In this document: positions 39,314 through 50,774 of the stretch, piece by piece
Layout of the letters: the number at the start of each line of letters is the position of its first letter
How positions within the stretch are numbered: position 1 is the first letter of the stretch
DNA from: Macrocystis pyrifera
Taxonomy: Eukaryota > Sar > Phaeophyceae > Laminariales > Laminariaceae
Direction of reading: 5' to 3'
Length of the DNA stretch: 64,000 nt
Assembly (NCBI GenBank): GCA_031763025.1
Contig: JASSKH010000003.1
Location: 18,632,977-18,696,976, forward strand
Position numbers and translations under genes: made by a program
The notes under the pieces: generated by a model
Database searches by the model: none
Told to the model about the DNA's origin: nothing
The model's input: only the letters and a program-made list of their open reading frames with translations

Positions 39314-39532
39314 AAAATAGGGTTGTTGTTGTTATTCTCGCCAAAATACAATGCATACTGTGGTCACGGGACAGGCTCCAAGAACTCTGGATGGAGTGGA
39401 AGAATACCTCCGTAGCCATTCCTCATCTTGTCCAGCTCATATCTTTGTATCTTTCGATCTACGGCTGTTTCTACTATCTATGTATAATACACTGCTGTTA
39501 ATGATTTTTGCGATTGCTACTACGGGGGACCA

Positions 39533-39621
39533 TAGTAAATAGGACCAAATATTGTTAGTAAAAATAGCGAAATATACAGATTTTTGTGAGTACCGTAGGT
39601 CCTATTTAATGTGGACCCCCG
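39533..39621. mobile_element. MITE-1, copy h1 (inverted orientation)
   Basis: 89 bp. The internal sequence runs opposite to most other copies (AATATTGTTAGTAAAAATAG). Only 11 bases separate it from the next copy. Confidence 0.9.
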
Positions 39622-39632
39622 TAACACCATTG

Positions 39633-39736
39633 CGGGGGACCATAGTAAATTAAATAGGACCTACGGTACAGACAAAAACCTATACATTTACCTATTTTTA
39701 CTAACAATACTTGGTCTTATTTACTATGCTCCCCCG
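39633..39736. mobile_element. MITE-1, copy h2
   Basis: 104 bp, CGGGGGACCATAGTAAATTA with a 5-base duplication in the left end. Its orientation is opposite to h1. Confidence 0.9.
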
Positions 39737-40163
39737 TAGTATTAATACTGTTATTAGTATATATCTGTCGTCTTCGCGCAGGTACAGCAGTAGTACCCCA
39801 GTGCCGGTATACCAGTACAGTACTGGTACACAGGTGTTTGTCCTGTCTCCTTCCGGCCATCCTGCCAGCGTACCCATTGAAGTATTGCCTATAACCAACC
39901 GTGGATGCACACCACGTATGTATGTATGCATCAACTCATAATAATAACGGCAAGGAGTATGCCCTACTGATTTGTACCACGTACGTACGCACCCAGCTTT
40001 GATACCAGGTGATGCTACTGCCGGTATTATACTGCTGTATCATGTATGGAGTCTCAATCTATAAATAGTCTATTACGAGTACTTCGTACACGTTTATTTA
40101 CCGCTTATCATACCACCGGTACTGATGATATCACATTGTTGGCCGTGAATGTTCGTACCATAT
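39737..40163. other. No gene seen
   Basis: Contains CCAGTACAGTACTGGTAC and similar short palindromes, and TACGTACG words. No coding motif. Confidence 0.5.
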
Positions 40164-41090
40164 AGACAGACGGCCCAGTTCTTATACCTACCTAGGCGGC
40201 ATTATCCACGAAAACGCCGACCTCTCGCTCGAAATCGATCGACGGATCCGTCTCATGCGGGCATGCCTCAAACGGTTCGGCCCGGAGTTGCATGATAGGA
40301 CGACCGCCCCCCTTAGCCTGAAAGTCCGAATGCTGAAGGCCGAGGAGATTGAGACCCTACTGTACGTGTGTGTGACGTGGACCCTCAGAGCGGAACACTT
40401 TGTTGCCAAGCTTCGAACGGCTCACCACCAAGCCCTGTTGCGAGTCATTGGCTTCCAGCGCAGACTTCGTACCGACCACGCAACCCTCTCGTACGCGAAG
40501 GCCCTCAAGATGACACGTTGCGAGAGCATCGAAACGACCGTCCGTAAACGGCGGCTCTTCTTTGCGGGGGCCGTGGCACGGCAAAGCAAGGAGCGATTAC
40601 CCAGTCGGGTAATGTTCGGGACGATGGCTGGTGGGGAGAACCCGAGACCTGGCGGACAGTTTAAGACTTGGCATACATGCATAGTCGAAGACCTTAGGGA
40701 GTTCCGAGCCACCGAAGGGTCAACAGAACTTGCCCCCTTATTGTTTGGAGTTGAGACCGCACTGTGGTCCACAGCTGCAGCAAAAAAGTCGGAGAAGTGG
40801 TACCGGGGGATCCTCGAAGCAGCCGAACGGTTCATGGTGAGGTGGCACGAGGCTGAGGCTAAGATGAGTAGGCAGAGTCGCGCATCCGCCGTGGGTGGTG
40901 TCCAAGGGAATGGGGGGAGGGGGGGCAACAAGAGGAGTGGAAGGAAACCAGACCAAGGAAATGCGGGGAGGGGGGGGAACAGGAGGAGTAGAAGGGAAAC
41001 CGCGGTGGTGGTGGACGAAAGTAGGAAGGAGATGGCAGACAGGGTGGTAGCAAGGCACCAGGCCGACTAGGAAGTAGAACATACCTATGC
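40164..41090 (+). mobile_element. LINE-1 copy B, 5'-truncated
   Basis: Begins within the C-terminal region at the counterpart of 37562. A 4-base duplication in CCTACCTAGG shifts the frame near the start; a long frame then runs 40255-41070 (MRACLKRFGPELHDRTTAPL through RKEMADRVVARHQAD). It keeps a C-terminal repeat (GGRGGNKRSGRK, GGRGGNRRSRRE) that copy A reads out of frame. The 3' side continues TGCTACTCGTGCCGCCAACT as in copy A. Confidence 0.9.
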
Positions 41091-41660
41091 TACTCGTGCC
41101 GCCAACTGGTGCATGCAGCTGGTACGAACGAACGCGGTCTTCCTTGGTCTTTGTTTGTTTGTTTGTTTGTTTGTTTTTGCGCTTGCTCCTCTGTGATTTT
41201 CATTTCATTTCTTTCTCTTTCTTTCTTCTATTGATAAGCCTTAAGAAAGGAGTCCTGTGGCGTGGGTGGATGGCGAGCCTGCTTTGCTTTTGTTTCGTAT
41301 TGTCTGACGCCGAGGGGCGGGGCACAGTTGACGAACGCAGGACGGAGACGGCAGACAGGGTAGCAAGGTCCCGAGCGGACTAGTAGGGAAACCTGGCTAT
41401 GCTACTCATACCACAAACTGCTGCCGCTACCTCGAGGGTATTTTGTGCTTCGGTTTGCCTGTTATTTTCCCTTGTGGTGCTTAGTCCCACTCTGTTTGTA
41501 AGTAGAGTGGTGTTTTTTTCTTCTTTAGCGCGCTTTTTTTCAAGTGTCTGCCACATCTCCTGCGGGGGGGGCACGACAGTTTGCTTCTTATGTTTTTTCC
41601 TTTCTCTCTTTCGATTTGTTTTCTTTTTTTCTTTGTCATCTTTGTTTTTCTTTGTTTTCT
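41091..41660 (+). mobile_element. LINE-1 3' untranslated stretch with an extra C-terminal fragment
   Basis: At 41327-41420 the end of the ORF recurs (GGAGACGGCAGACAGGGTAG, then TGCTACTCATACCACAAACT), a third partial LINE-1 end. Otherwise T/C-rich. Confidence 0.6.
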
Positions 41661-41925
41661 TTCACTTTCTCCCTTTCATAGAATATGTATGTCGTGCCTG
41701 TCATGTCCAGTATGATGACATGGCATTGAATTGCCTACTGCTGTGCTTACTGCTTACGTAACAATGTAGTATTAATATCTCTGTGGCGTAGTTTTGTGAC
41801 CACATAACTGGTATTTCTGTATTGCTCTAGGATTGAAGAATCGGCACGGACACTGGTTGACAATGTGCTGGATGTCGACGGGTAGAGAGAACACGGTTCA
41901 ATGTGAAGAACACACACACCATATG
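41661..41925 (+). mobile_element. LINE-1 3' tail, diverged copy
   Basis: ATATGTATGTCGTGCC, TATTAATATCTCTGTGGCG, GAAGAATCGGCACGGACACT, GGTTCAATGTGAAGAACACA. A short CCCACCAAT tandem follows at 41945-41980. Confidence 0.75.
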
Positions 41926-42240
41926 GCTCCACCCCGTCCCACTCCACATCCCACCAATCCCACCAATCCCACCAATCCCCGGTCTCCAGTCTCCACACGT
42001 GACGCGGTACGCCTACGTACAACCAACCAAACAACTATATATATAACCATGATGATGAATCAAGCGAGTTCAAGTGCCGTATGTATAACATGAACACATC
42101 AACACGCCCGTGACTGCTGCTTGCTGCCTATGGCTAATAGTAAAGTTGAAATTATAATACTCGGGACGGAAATGTAAGGACCTTTCATGCACTAAAATCA
42201 ACACTAAAATGATTCCGTAATGAGTAGCGTTATGAACCTT

Positions 42241-42345
42241 AACCCTTCAGGACTCCATTGACAAGTTGCCCTGTTTTCGGTACAAGCTACTTATATAGAA
42301 TTAGAGTGGTTTGTCCTAAAACGGGACTGACTGCAGTTTTCAACC
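42241..42345. mobile_element. Palindromic MITE-2, intact-length copy
   Basis: 105 bp with inverted ends AACCCTTCAGGACTCCATTG / GACTGCAGTTTTCAACC and no insertion. It shows the TA at which MITE-1 entered the 5081 copy. Confidence 0.7.
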
Positions 42346-42567
42346 TTGACTTGGTGGTTTTCTTTGCTTTTCCGTCCTGCGTGGTATCTACTATTATTAA
42401 TATCATTAATAACATTAATACCTACTGCCCGTACCAGGTGTCATATGTATGCATGAATTGAATGTATTACTCTATATATCATTGAAGCGATGAGTACGTA
42501 TTTTATATAATTATCTTCTTTTGCCAGCCGCCAACCAGATCCGATCCTGCTGTTGTTATTACTATTA

Positions 42568-42666
42568 CGGGGGTCCATAGTTAATAGGACCTATGGTACA
42601 CACAAAAACCTATATATTTGACTATTTTTACTAACAATCTTTGGTCCTATTTACTAGGGTCCCCCG
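42568..42666. mobile_element. MITE-1, copy i
   Basis: 99 bp, CGGGGGTCCATAGTTAATAG to ACTAGGGTCCCCCG, TA on both sides. Confidence 0.93.
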
Positions 42667-43246
42667 TAATAGTTGCTGCTGCTGTTGTTGTCGTGTAATA
42701 TCATGGGTTCATGTATGATATGCGCATATGATACGTATCTTGTGACTCGTTTTATCGACGCCGATGACGAATTTTGTTCTCCATGCTGGCTGCTGTGGTT
42801 AGCTACATGTCATATACTACAGCAGTATTAGTACTATAGCTATCAACAATTGTTACGCACAGCAAGAAGAAGAGTGAGTAGAAGTTGTGGTGGGATTCCA
42901 GCACAGAGCACAGAGTGCAGCTTGCGGCTTACAGCTTGCAGCTTACAGCGACGCCCAAATCTCAAACTGAAACCGTTTAGCTAGCTGACACAACCGCGAG
43001 GAACGGGGGCGCGTGGGCAATACGTGCAGCAGTACACGTACAGCATAGAAGCATAACACACCACTAATAGCTGTAGTCTGGTCTCCTTCGCGAGGAGAGG
43101 GAGCGCCATGCTGCAACAACAGAATAGTGGCATACATGGCATAGGCGTTAGGTAGTCGTCGGGGGGTATTAATAGGTGGTATACCTATACCTGGCGCGGC
43201 AACAACAGACAGTCAGTGCGGTCGCATTCGCGAAGAGGAGCGGGCG
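42667..43246. other. No gene seen; CTTCGCGAGGAG repeat
   Basis: 43080-43230 contains CCTTCGCGAGGAGAGGGAGC and GCATTCGCGAAGAGGAGCGG, related to the tandem block at 45300-45620. No credible protein. Confidence 0.5.
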
Positions 43247-43375
43247 GGGGGGGGGGGGGGGGGGGGGGGGGGCGATTCGACCATTGATCACGAGTCACCC
43301 CTTTCGAAATTAAGCACCGTTCCTACTCCTGCCGTAGTAGCGACACCTCCAACATTTGGGCGCTCAGGGGAGGGG
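43247..43375 (-). mobile_element. Poly-C tract and LINE-2 3' fragment C
   Basis: A 26-base G-run (poly-C on minus), then in reverse the LINE-2 end: ATGTTGGAGGTGTCGCTACT, AGGAACGGTGCTTAATTTCG, GATCAATGGTCGAATC. The tract follows the LINE end as in copies A and B. Confidence 0.7.
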
Positions 43376-45289
43376 GGGGGGCGATGCTAGGCGTTTCACA
43401 TCGGTGGCGCCTGTTACCTGGCAGGGGGTTTTTAGAACGCTTACTACTACGGCGGCACGGCAAAAACAGTGCGGTGGCCTTCACGAGCAGCTGCAGCAGC
43501 ATCGCGATGTCGAGAAGCGTGGGTGCGTGCTGATCCTTTTTCGCTCGGATGGGAGCATCTCCTGTCCTCCTGCCGAGTCTGTTGAGAGTGCCGCGCGACG
43601 ACAAAAAGCCTACGTAGTAGTCGACTTCCGCCGACCCGTGTTTCAGACGGTCCTCGAGCTAAGACTATATCGAGCTTCCAGCTCACCCGTGTTTCTTCCA
43701 TGTTTGACAAGTAGGGTCCCGATAGCATTGCCGCCCCGGAAGGCCGCTGAGTTATCGGCCATACATAAGCGGTTCGGACATGATCGATTTCTCCTGACCT
43801 GTGTCCAGCTTTTTGTCTGTTTTCTGGTCCCGATGGTATTTCGTTTTCTCTTTCCCTTTTCTTCCTCTTTTCTTCTTGTTCGGTATTCCGCACACCCCTC
43901 TGTCCTCTGGCAAACGACACCAAGTTTGCTGTCGCCCCGGTTGACCGAGTTGCACACGCTAGTGTTTGGGCCCCGCGCTATCTACTACTTCGAACTGCAC
44001 GCATTCGGTCGATTTTCTTGCGGATTTTCTTGCCGCCACCATCTTTGAGATTGTTTTTGCTGGTATTGTTCACACCACAGGTCTCCGATACGCCGCGTTG
44101 TTTGTTGCGCCTCTCGGTTTTAGTAGTCCCTAGTGCACACAGCCCTCATAGCACCCTAGCTGTGTCCCTTCTGTCTCGCGTGATGTCTGCCATGTTAGGA
44201 CCTTCGCCACAAGACAAGGCATGGCGCCTAGCGGATATATATATATATATGTGTTTTTGAATTGTGATCACTGTCTCCTTTTAGAGTTTCCTCGTTTGCC
44301 AACCCGGTTCAGCGAACAACCCTTTCGTACCTCCTTGGACCCCAGACAATGGCTCCAGTAATACGCTTGTACGTCCTTCTTTTGCCTTCACTTCGGTCTT
44401 CGTTTTCTTCTTTAGCCTTCGCTTCGGTTTGTCTCCTTTTGCGTTCCTCTTTCTTTGTTTTCATTTTGGGTGATTTCTACTTTCGCCTCTGCTTTGAGTT
44501 CTGTGTCTCTCTCTCCTTTAGTCTCCCTTTCAGTGGTTGTTCTCAGCGAACACCCCCTCTTCGTAGTGTTTGGGTTTTATTACGAGGTGTGGGGGGATCT
44601 ATAGCCTCATTTCTTTTGTTTCGAATAGCCGCATCTTCAACCACCTTTTTCCTGGCCGTTTGGGATGAACTTTGTCATCACCCTCCGACCATCTTGTGAT
44701 CTGCATATACGACTATTCAGGGTGGGCTAATTTGATATGAGTAGAGTACTCATGGGCTATAGATATATATAATACGTTGCAGTCTTATAGTCTCACGAAT
44801 ACGAGAATAATCCAAAGAATGGATTAACCCGGCGGATATTCCGTTAGTCGAGAGTAATGTTCTTTTAGGAATGTTCCCTAGGGCGGATAACCCCCTAGAC
44901 GAGAGTAATATTCCTTAACGCAGATAGGACCACGAAGTGAGAAGTTCTTATATTAGCAGAAGAACGACCGGTAGCCATAGGAAAGTTCTGTAGGCGTACA
45001 TCAGATAAGAGGAATTTAGGAGAGCTTGTGGCGTGGGGTGGGACGAGTATATCTGGGCGTCGAGTCCCGCCCCCCTACCTCTCACTTCTCTACCAGAGCA
45101 CCTCCTCAGCTCTCGCCATCAATGAGAAGATCTAAATCAGAAGAAGCGAAGCACTGCTTTCCAGCTGCCAGAACCACCTGCGTCCCTTACCACTACCCTA
45201 GACCGGTCTCCGCATCACACTAATGCAGTCTCCATGAGGACTGAAAGATCCTCAAGTGCTTCCGCTCTTCTACGTACCGTTATACTCGG
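43376..45289. other. No gene assigned; several long but unrecognised frames
   Basis: A + frame at 43356-44048 (230 codons) and overlapping minus frames at 43447-43957 look like protein only in length; I recognise no motif. 44360-44700 is T-rich. 44780-45010 has loose repeats of GCGGATAACCCCCTAGACGA-type sequence. Confidence 0.45.
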
Positions 45290-45620
45290 CGGTAACGGAC
45301 TTACAGAGGCGGCAACAGCAGAACATTGAGCCCGCCTTCGCGGGGAGAGGCAGCGCGATGCTACCGTACGCGTTACGTACGTCCTGTATATAATCATTAG
45401 TGGTATAGGCACTGCTTGTACAACACGTCACCACGGCAGCAGTGAATCGGCCACCTTCGCGAGAAGGGGGAGGCGTGACGCTGGCCACCCCCCGGTAGTA
45501 GTGGACTTACAGCGGCGGCAACAGTACCACCGAATAACGCGATACGGCGGCAATAGTACGGCCGTCATCGCGAAGACGGCTGCGCTGACTGCTGGTGCGG
45601 TGGGGTTATTATCACCGGGA
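45290..45620. repeat. Degenerate ~115-bp tandem repeat
   Basis: GGACTTACAGMGGCGGCAAC with a later CCTTCGCGRGRAG block recurs (blocks at about 45334, 45452, 45564). Confidence 0.6.
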
Positions 45621-45929
45621 GCGTTTATGCGCAAGAAAGAGCTCAAGCCCCCTGCGAGTGTGACACAGCACTCTCCCCGCTAGGAGGCGTTATCACATTA
45701 CAGGGAGGCGTCTGTTCTGCCCGGGCCTGGCCCCCGAGGAGTTTCGGACACCTTGATTGAGGTTCTGGCACGGGAGTGCAGGAATATCGACAGCCCCCTT
45801 TCGGTGGTCTCCTGGGCGTCGTCACGCACTACCGACGGAAAACTGGAAATCTGCTTTATCGACACAGCAATACCAATGCATCAATCAATGTCTGTTCGTT
45901 CATAATGGATAGATCGCTGAGCTACTCAG

Positions 45930-46295
45930 TCAGCGCGGACGGAGTAGCTCATTCAGTGGTTTATAACCTTCATAATCACACAATACCTTGGGCTCGACTT
46001 ACGGCCCCCCGCCGAAAACATCCTCCGGGGTTGATCAAGTCCCTAGTCTGTGCCTGGTTTATCCTTCCTATGGCCCCCCTCCCTAGTCGTGTGTTCTTTT
46101 ACTCATTCAAGTGGTTCACTCCACTTTCGACATTCTGGTCGACCGTTCTTTTATCGTAGTTCTTTCCACTTGATTTCCCTTTTTCTACCCATGCCAGAAA
46201 GAGCGGAAATACGACATCTGGCGGGACTCGAACCCCGGACTCCTCTTGTTCGATTATGAAGGTTAAACCACTGAGCTACTCACTCAGGTCGTTGC
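45930..46295. repeat. tRNA-like sequences in inverted pair
   Basis: A + strand tRNA-like piece (GGAGTAGCTCATTCAGTGGT, then CCTTCATAATC) lies at 45940-46010. A better-kept minus-strand piece lies at 46215-46290 (box A TAGCTCAGTGGTTTA, box B GGTTCGAGTCC). The stems do not fold as a working tRNA. Probably SINE heads or tRNA relics. Confidence 0.5.
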
Positions 46296-46444
46296 TTGTA
46301 GTCAGGAACACGACACATAATATCCATCGTAGATTGAGGAGTTCCATGCCGGAAAGGGATTCTGGCAGTGGGTACTGGGATATTGGGATAATGTGCGAGC
46401 CCACAGATGCCACCCGTAGGGAGTAGCTTTTCGAGTAGGTTTTG

Positions 46445-46736
46445 CAATCTGGGAGGTAGGATCTTTAGGGGTGTTTTTGACTTGAAAATTGTGTAGCGCG
46501 GTCTGCACTTCGGTATCGTCGCCCGCAATTGAGAAGATTCCTGGTTCGATGCAAACGCGGCGCAGCCGCGTTTATGGCCAGTTTTGGCCCGTTTTGGCTG
46601 CGGTTTGGGGTCAGGGTTAGGGTTAGGGCAGGGTTAGGGTCAGGGGTTGGGTTGGGTCTTCGCCCGTACTTTGATCCCAACAGAAACCCAAACACCTGAA
46701 CAGCCTACCAACCTGAAGATCCTACCTCCCAGATTG
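46445..46736 (-). mobile_element. MITE-T, copy 3
   Basis: 292 bp with inverted ends CAATCTGGGAGGTAGGATCT. Telomere-like core GGGTTAGGGTTAGGGCAGGG. Opposite orientation to copies 1 and 2. 46737-47489 holds nothing else recognised. Confidence 0.8.
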
Positions 46737-47489
46737 TAAAAGGACGTCTAGTAGGTGTAGCTCCATGTGAGGCGAGTCGACTCGACATCTCGGATATAGT
46801 ATAAGAGGAGTTCCGTGTTATTGTCTGGAGTCAACCGCGCGTTCCCTTGCCAGTTGCGCCTATACCTTTACCGACCAATCAACACTCAATATCTTAGTGC
46901 AAGACGAAACGTCTTTCCTCGGCAGTTGGCAACATGCCCATGTCAACATGCATACCTGCGGTGGCAAGATAGCCAAGATAGTCGCGACTGGTGAGTCGGT
47001 GTAGAGTGCTACCCCTGCGCGCATGTTCTGCTGTATGTAGGCGTCCTGTATTCCGCCGCACGCACACTCGCCGAAACACCCCGTGCGCATTACAACAGTG
47101 CCCACTCCTTCCGGACGCGAGGCGTCAAAGCAATCTCAACAAAATGCTCTTTCTTTACAGCGGTGGTGCTGTTCATAAGAGTTGGCGAGCAGTGGAAAAT
47201 ACGGAGCGTTGGCGGCTATTCGACGTACGTAGAGCATTGCGTTATTCCGATAGCATGGCTGTATCATGTATGCGCAGACAGGCAAAAACATTTTTTCACC
47301 GAAAACCTAAAGACGTAGGGTAAGTATGACGATTTCCGTGTCGCAAACTTAGTTTGGACACAAAGGAAATTACACGCCCACGTTGTTAGAGAGGATCATC
47401 CAAGAGCCCTCCTGCCGCTTCCCGTCATAATGTTGTCTCTGACAAAAGAACGGTCGGTCTAGGCTCTAGGCCAACTTGTTCCAAACCGC

Positions 47490-47923
47490 AATTGATTCGG
47501 CGCTGTCATCCATGTTGCAAGAAAGCCAGCCCCCCTCACGAGCGGTTGTTGACATTAGCAGGATACAGCTCATCCTTTGTGCGACTCACCAAACACCTCA
47601 CGGCGCTTTGCGCTTGGTGTCAGGAATGTCTGCCTGGTCGGTGATATATATGCTCAGTCCCAGGATTGTAGGCAGAGAGTCTATGGTCATACGACAACGT
47701 CCATGCATGGCATGAGTACGTACTCCCCCCCCCTCCCAGAAGATTGCCGGGGGAAGAAGAAAGCCGGGAAAAGACCCACCCTCCGCAGAGAGAGAGGGGG
47801 AGAGAGAAACCTCTTCCTGCTATCCTGGAGACTTGCAACATTTGTTGTTTTGTCGTATTTGATACCCCCCCCCTTGTGAGGAGGGTCTATGATCATACGA
47901 CTACCATGCATGATATCGAGTAC
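47490..47923 (+). mobile_element. Repeat R500, two successive 3' copies
   Basis: Copy 6 at 47490-47720 (GCTGTCATCCATGTTGCAAG to CATGAGTAC, C-run). Copy 7 at 47879-47923 is the last ~45 bases only (GAGGGTCTATGATCATACGA to ATATCGAGTAC), again before a C-run. 47924-48614 holds nothing recognised. Confidence 0.75.
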
Positions 47924-48614
47924 GGCCCCCCCGATCGACACTACGTACCATTCGGACTAAAAGGGGCAGGATGCGGATGTAATGGATACCGACGGGCCTA
48001 CACGCAACTGAACCGCGGGCACCGCGCCATGTCCCGCGATAGAAGCCGTAGTTCGCGCGAACTACAGCAGTAGTAGTACCCATACCCACTATTTGCCGTG
48101 CGTGGGAAGCGTTCGACACGTTTAGTTTAAAACTTGTGGCGCCTAAGGAGTTTTGGTGCAAACCATACTGCCAGGTAGGTGCACCTTTTGCACATAGTTA
48201 ATCTCTTCTAGCTTAACCACGGGATAGTTAGCGGTGTCTCTCGCCCGTTGTGCGCGTCGTGTGTCGTCATGATTGCATCACTATTGCCTACTCTACCTGG
48301 TATATACGAAGCACCGGTGTACCTGTTGGGTGTGAGCGAATTACGACTGCCGACTAAGGCTGCGGGCCACGTTTAGCTGCTTCTTTTTCAGCCACTCTAA
48401 GCCGCTCGGCCGAGTGATTACCGTCGTTAGTTGAAGTCTTCAAGCTGTATTCTTTGGTTTCGCGATATGCACCGCCATACCGCCGCCATGGGATTGTTTG
48501 TTACACTGCGCCAACAAAAATACATTGTAAGTCCAATTTGGAGTGAGGTACAGAGAGCCACTCGCCCAAGTGGGGAAAACTCGGTAATGGAAATGGGACT
48601 AGCCGCTAGCTAAA

Positions 48615-49102
48615 CTGAGCCTCAATAGACTCGGGCCGAACTAGCTGAAAAAAAACTGATTTTCGTTTTTTGGAGTCGATGTTTGAGGTGTTACATTGAG
48701 AGCCTATGCTTTTTCATTTATGGCCATGTTCGGGGGGCGGAGCCCATTTTTGCCCCGGGGGACGGATTACGATAAATGAGCGGACTTTTATTCACTCCCT
48801 GCATAATAACGCCTACAAATGATAAGGAAATTCCCGTAGCATTATTAGCTCTTCTTTTCTTTTCTCCGTGTGAACAATCGATTTTCCTTGTGAGCGAGCC
48901 TATTTTTCAGGATCCCAGTCGAATCAGCCGAAAAATTGTTTTTAGGAATCGGCCATTATTTTCTTTATCAAGCTGAATTTCCACCGTCGAGGCGAAATCA
49001 ACCGAAAACAGGATCATTGAAACTCGTCGGGAATCGAAAAAAAAAAATGTTTTGTTTTTGGAGCCGAAAATCTTTGAAAAATGGTAGTCTATCGAGGCTC
49101 AG
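48615..49102. mobile_element. Candidate TIR element J
   Basis: CTGAGCCTCAATAGACT and its inverted partner AGTCTATCGAGGCTCAG (one mismatch) bound 488 bp with poly-A runs and no coding motif. One copy only in the window. Confidence 0.5.
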
Positions 49103-49382
49103 CCTATAATATTAGTAGCCCCCCTACCGTACCACCACAGCAGTGGTACAGTTGACGACCGCGCACGACAGGGTCGCCAAGTGCACTCCCCACTCCCTTT
49201 AGTGAGAGTAAGTAACCTTGGCGAGTTCATGCAATGCTAACACAAGGTTGTACGTACTACTTACTGATGTATACATGCGTTCCGGTTGTGTAAAAATCCT
49301 GGGGCTAAGCCTGCTGCGCCACCCTTTCTTCCTTTTTTTATCGAAAGACGACGGGGAGGGGGCTGGCGGGGGAGAGTGGGGA

Positions 49383-49710
49383 GTATACTCGATAATATCA
49401 TGCATGGCCGTAGTCGTACGACCATAGACCCTCGCATCCCTGCAATGCCGGGGCGGAGCACGTCGGGTTTTCACCGACCAGGCAGATATTGCTTGCAGGG
49501 TACTCATCTGTTGCTTGCCTTACAATGTACAGTAGTAGTATTACGGGGGTCCATAGTAAATAGGACCAAATATTGTCAGTAAAAGTAGGTAAATATATAG
49601 GTTTTTATGCATACCATTGGTCCTATTAACTATGGACCCCCGTAAGAGTAGTCTTTTGACCATTGCCCATGACAACGCATGCATCCCTTTCGAGAGGGAG
49701 GGCAATTTCA
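49383..49710 (-). mobile_element. LINE-2 3' end joined to a truncated R500 copy, with MITE-1 inside
   Basis: On the minus strand the LINE-2 end (CGAAAGGGATGCATGCGTTG, then AAGGCAAGCAACAGATGAGTAC) runs directly into R500 copy 8 (GCAAGCAATATCTGCCTGG to GATATTATCGAGTATAC). MITE-1 (49544-49642) interrupts the LINE part. Confidence 0.75.
49544..49642. mobile_element. MITE-1, copy j
   Basis: 99 bp, CGGGGGTCCATAGTAAATAG to CTATGGACCCCCG, TA on both sides. Inserted in the LINE-2 end. Confidence 0.93.
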
Positions 49711-50509
49711 CGGGGGCTTATAATTTGGGTTGCTCCGCCCTGATTTTAATTTTGTGTAAAAGTCTCACGCCTAAACCACGCATGCATGATATACAGATTA
49801 AAATCCTGTATATCCTCAGGGTGTGCTTCTCACCGTTTGTTGTTGCCTTGAACCGGGCGGTCTGGTGCTACTGTACTTGCGTACTGCTTGGACATTACAT
49901 ACCTGATACCGGTACGTATACTGTACCAGGTACGTACGCATGTACCAGGATAACATGGTCTTTGTCTAAATTATTCTTACTTTTCTTTCGCCTTGGCAAG
50001 GCCTGAGGCGGCATGACTCACTCCTCACACTATTCATACGATGCCTTCCCACCACCGCCCTTCTTTGTGTCCTTCATGGCAACCCCTTGTATTAGCTGCA
50101 GTAGTAGTGGCAACGATCCTGTGGCGGCACACTGTTTTCGTGGCAACAATCTCGTTCGCGGGGACACAATCTTCTTGAGGTGTGACGCGGCTCTTGCGGA
50201 AAGAAGTTGTGGCAACACTCGAGTATATCCACTCGTCGTACGAAACAATAATGTGAGGCTTGCAACACTCCTGTGGCGATGCTCTTCGGGCGGTACTCTT
50301 CTTCTCGTTGTTCTTTGGTCAATGATGCTTTCAGAAGAAGAAAGATCAAACCTGACCCAAAACAGTAAAATAAGCTATTAATAATTACTTATACCATTAT
50401 TAATAAAAAACCTTATATACTGTAAATAACGTCCGAACACGCCTCGCTCCCATATGCGGTACCCTCCCCTGATCCTGCATCATCTCCGCACTTGTATATC
50501 TACGTATTA
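49711..50509. other. No gene seen
   Basis: Short frames only. TACCAGGTA word at 49924. A loose GTGGCAACA repeat lies at 50109-50280. Confidence 0.5.
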
Positions 50510-50615
50510 CGGAGGACCATCATACACAGTAAATAACACCTGCGGTGCACACAAAAACCTATATATTTCCCTATTTTCACTAACAAAATATGGCCCCATT
50601 TACTGTTGTCCTCCT
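50510..50615. mobile_element. MITE-1, diverged copy k
   Basis: 106 bp, CGGAGGACCATCATACACAG to CTGTTGTCCTCCT. The most diverged full-length copy. Confidence 0.8.
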
Positions 50616-50675
50616 TAATATTACTATTTTGTCAACTGTACAGCATGTTTCCACGAGTACATCGAAATAGTATTA

Positions 50676-50774
50676 CGGGGGACCATAGTTAATAGGACCT
50701 ACGGTACACACAAAAACCTTTATATTTACCTATTTTTACTGACAATATTTGGTCCTATTTACCATGGACCCCTG
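50676..50774. mobile_element. MITE-1, copy l
   Basis: 99 bp, CGGGGGACCATAGTTAATAG to CCATGGACCCCTG, TA on both sides. Confidence 0.92.

Noticed and set aside
43356-44048. A 230-codon + strand frame next to a poly-G tract
   Set aside because: Overlaps LINE-2 3' sequence at its start, has antisense frames of similar length and no recognisable motif.
46215-46290. Functional minus-strand tRNA
   Set aside because: A and B boxes are good, but the T and anticodon stems do not pair and there is no proper acceptor stem.
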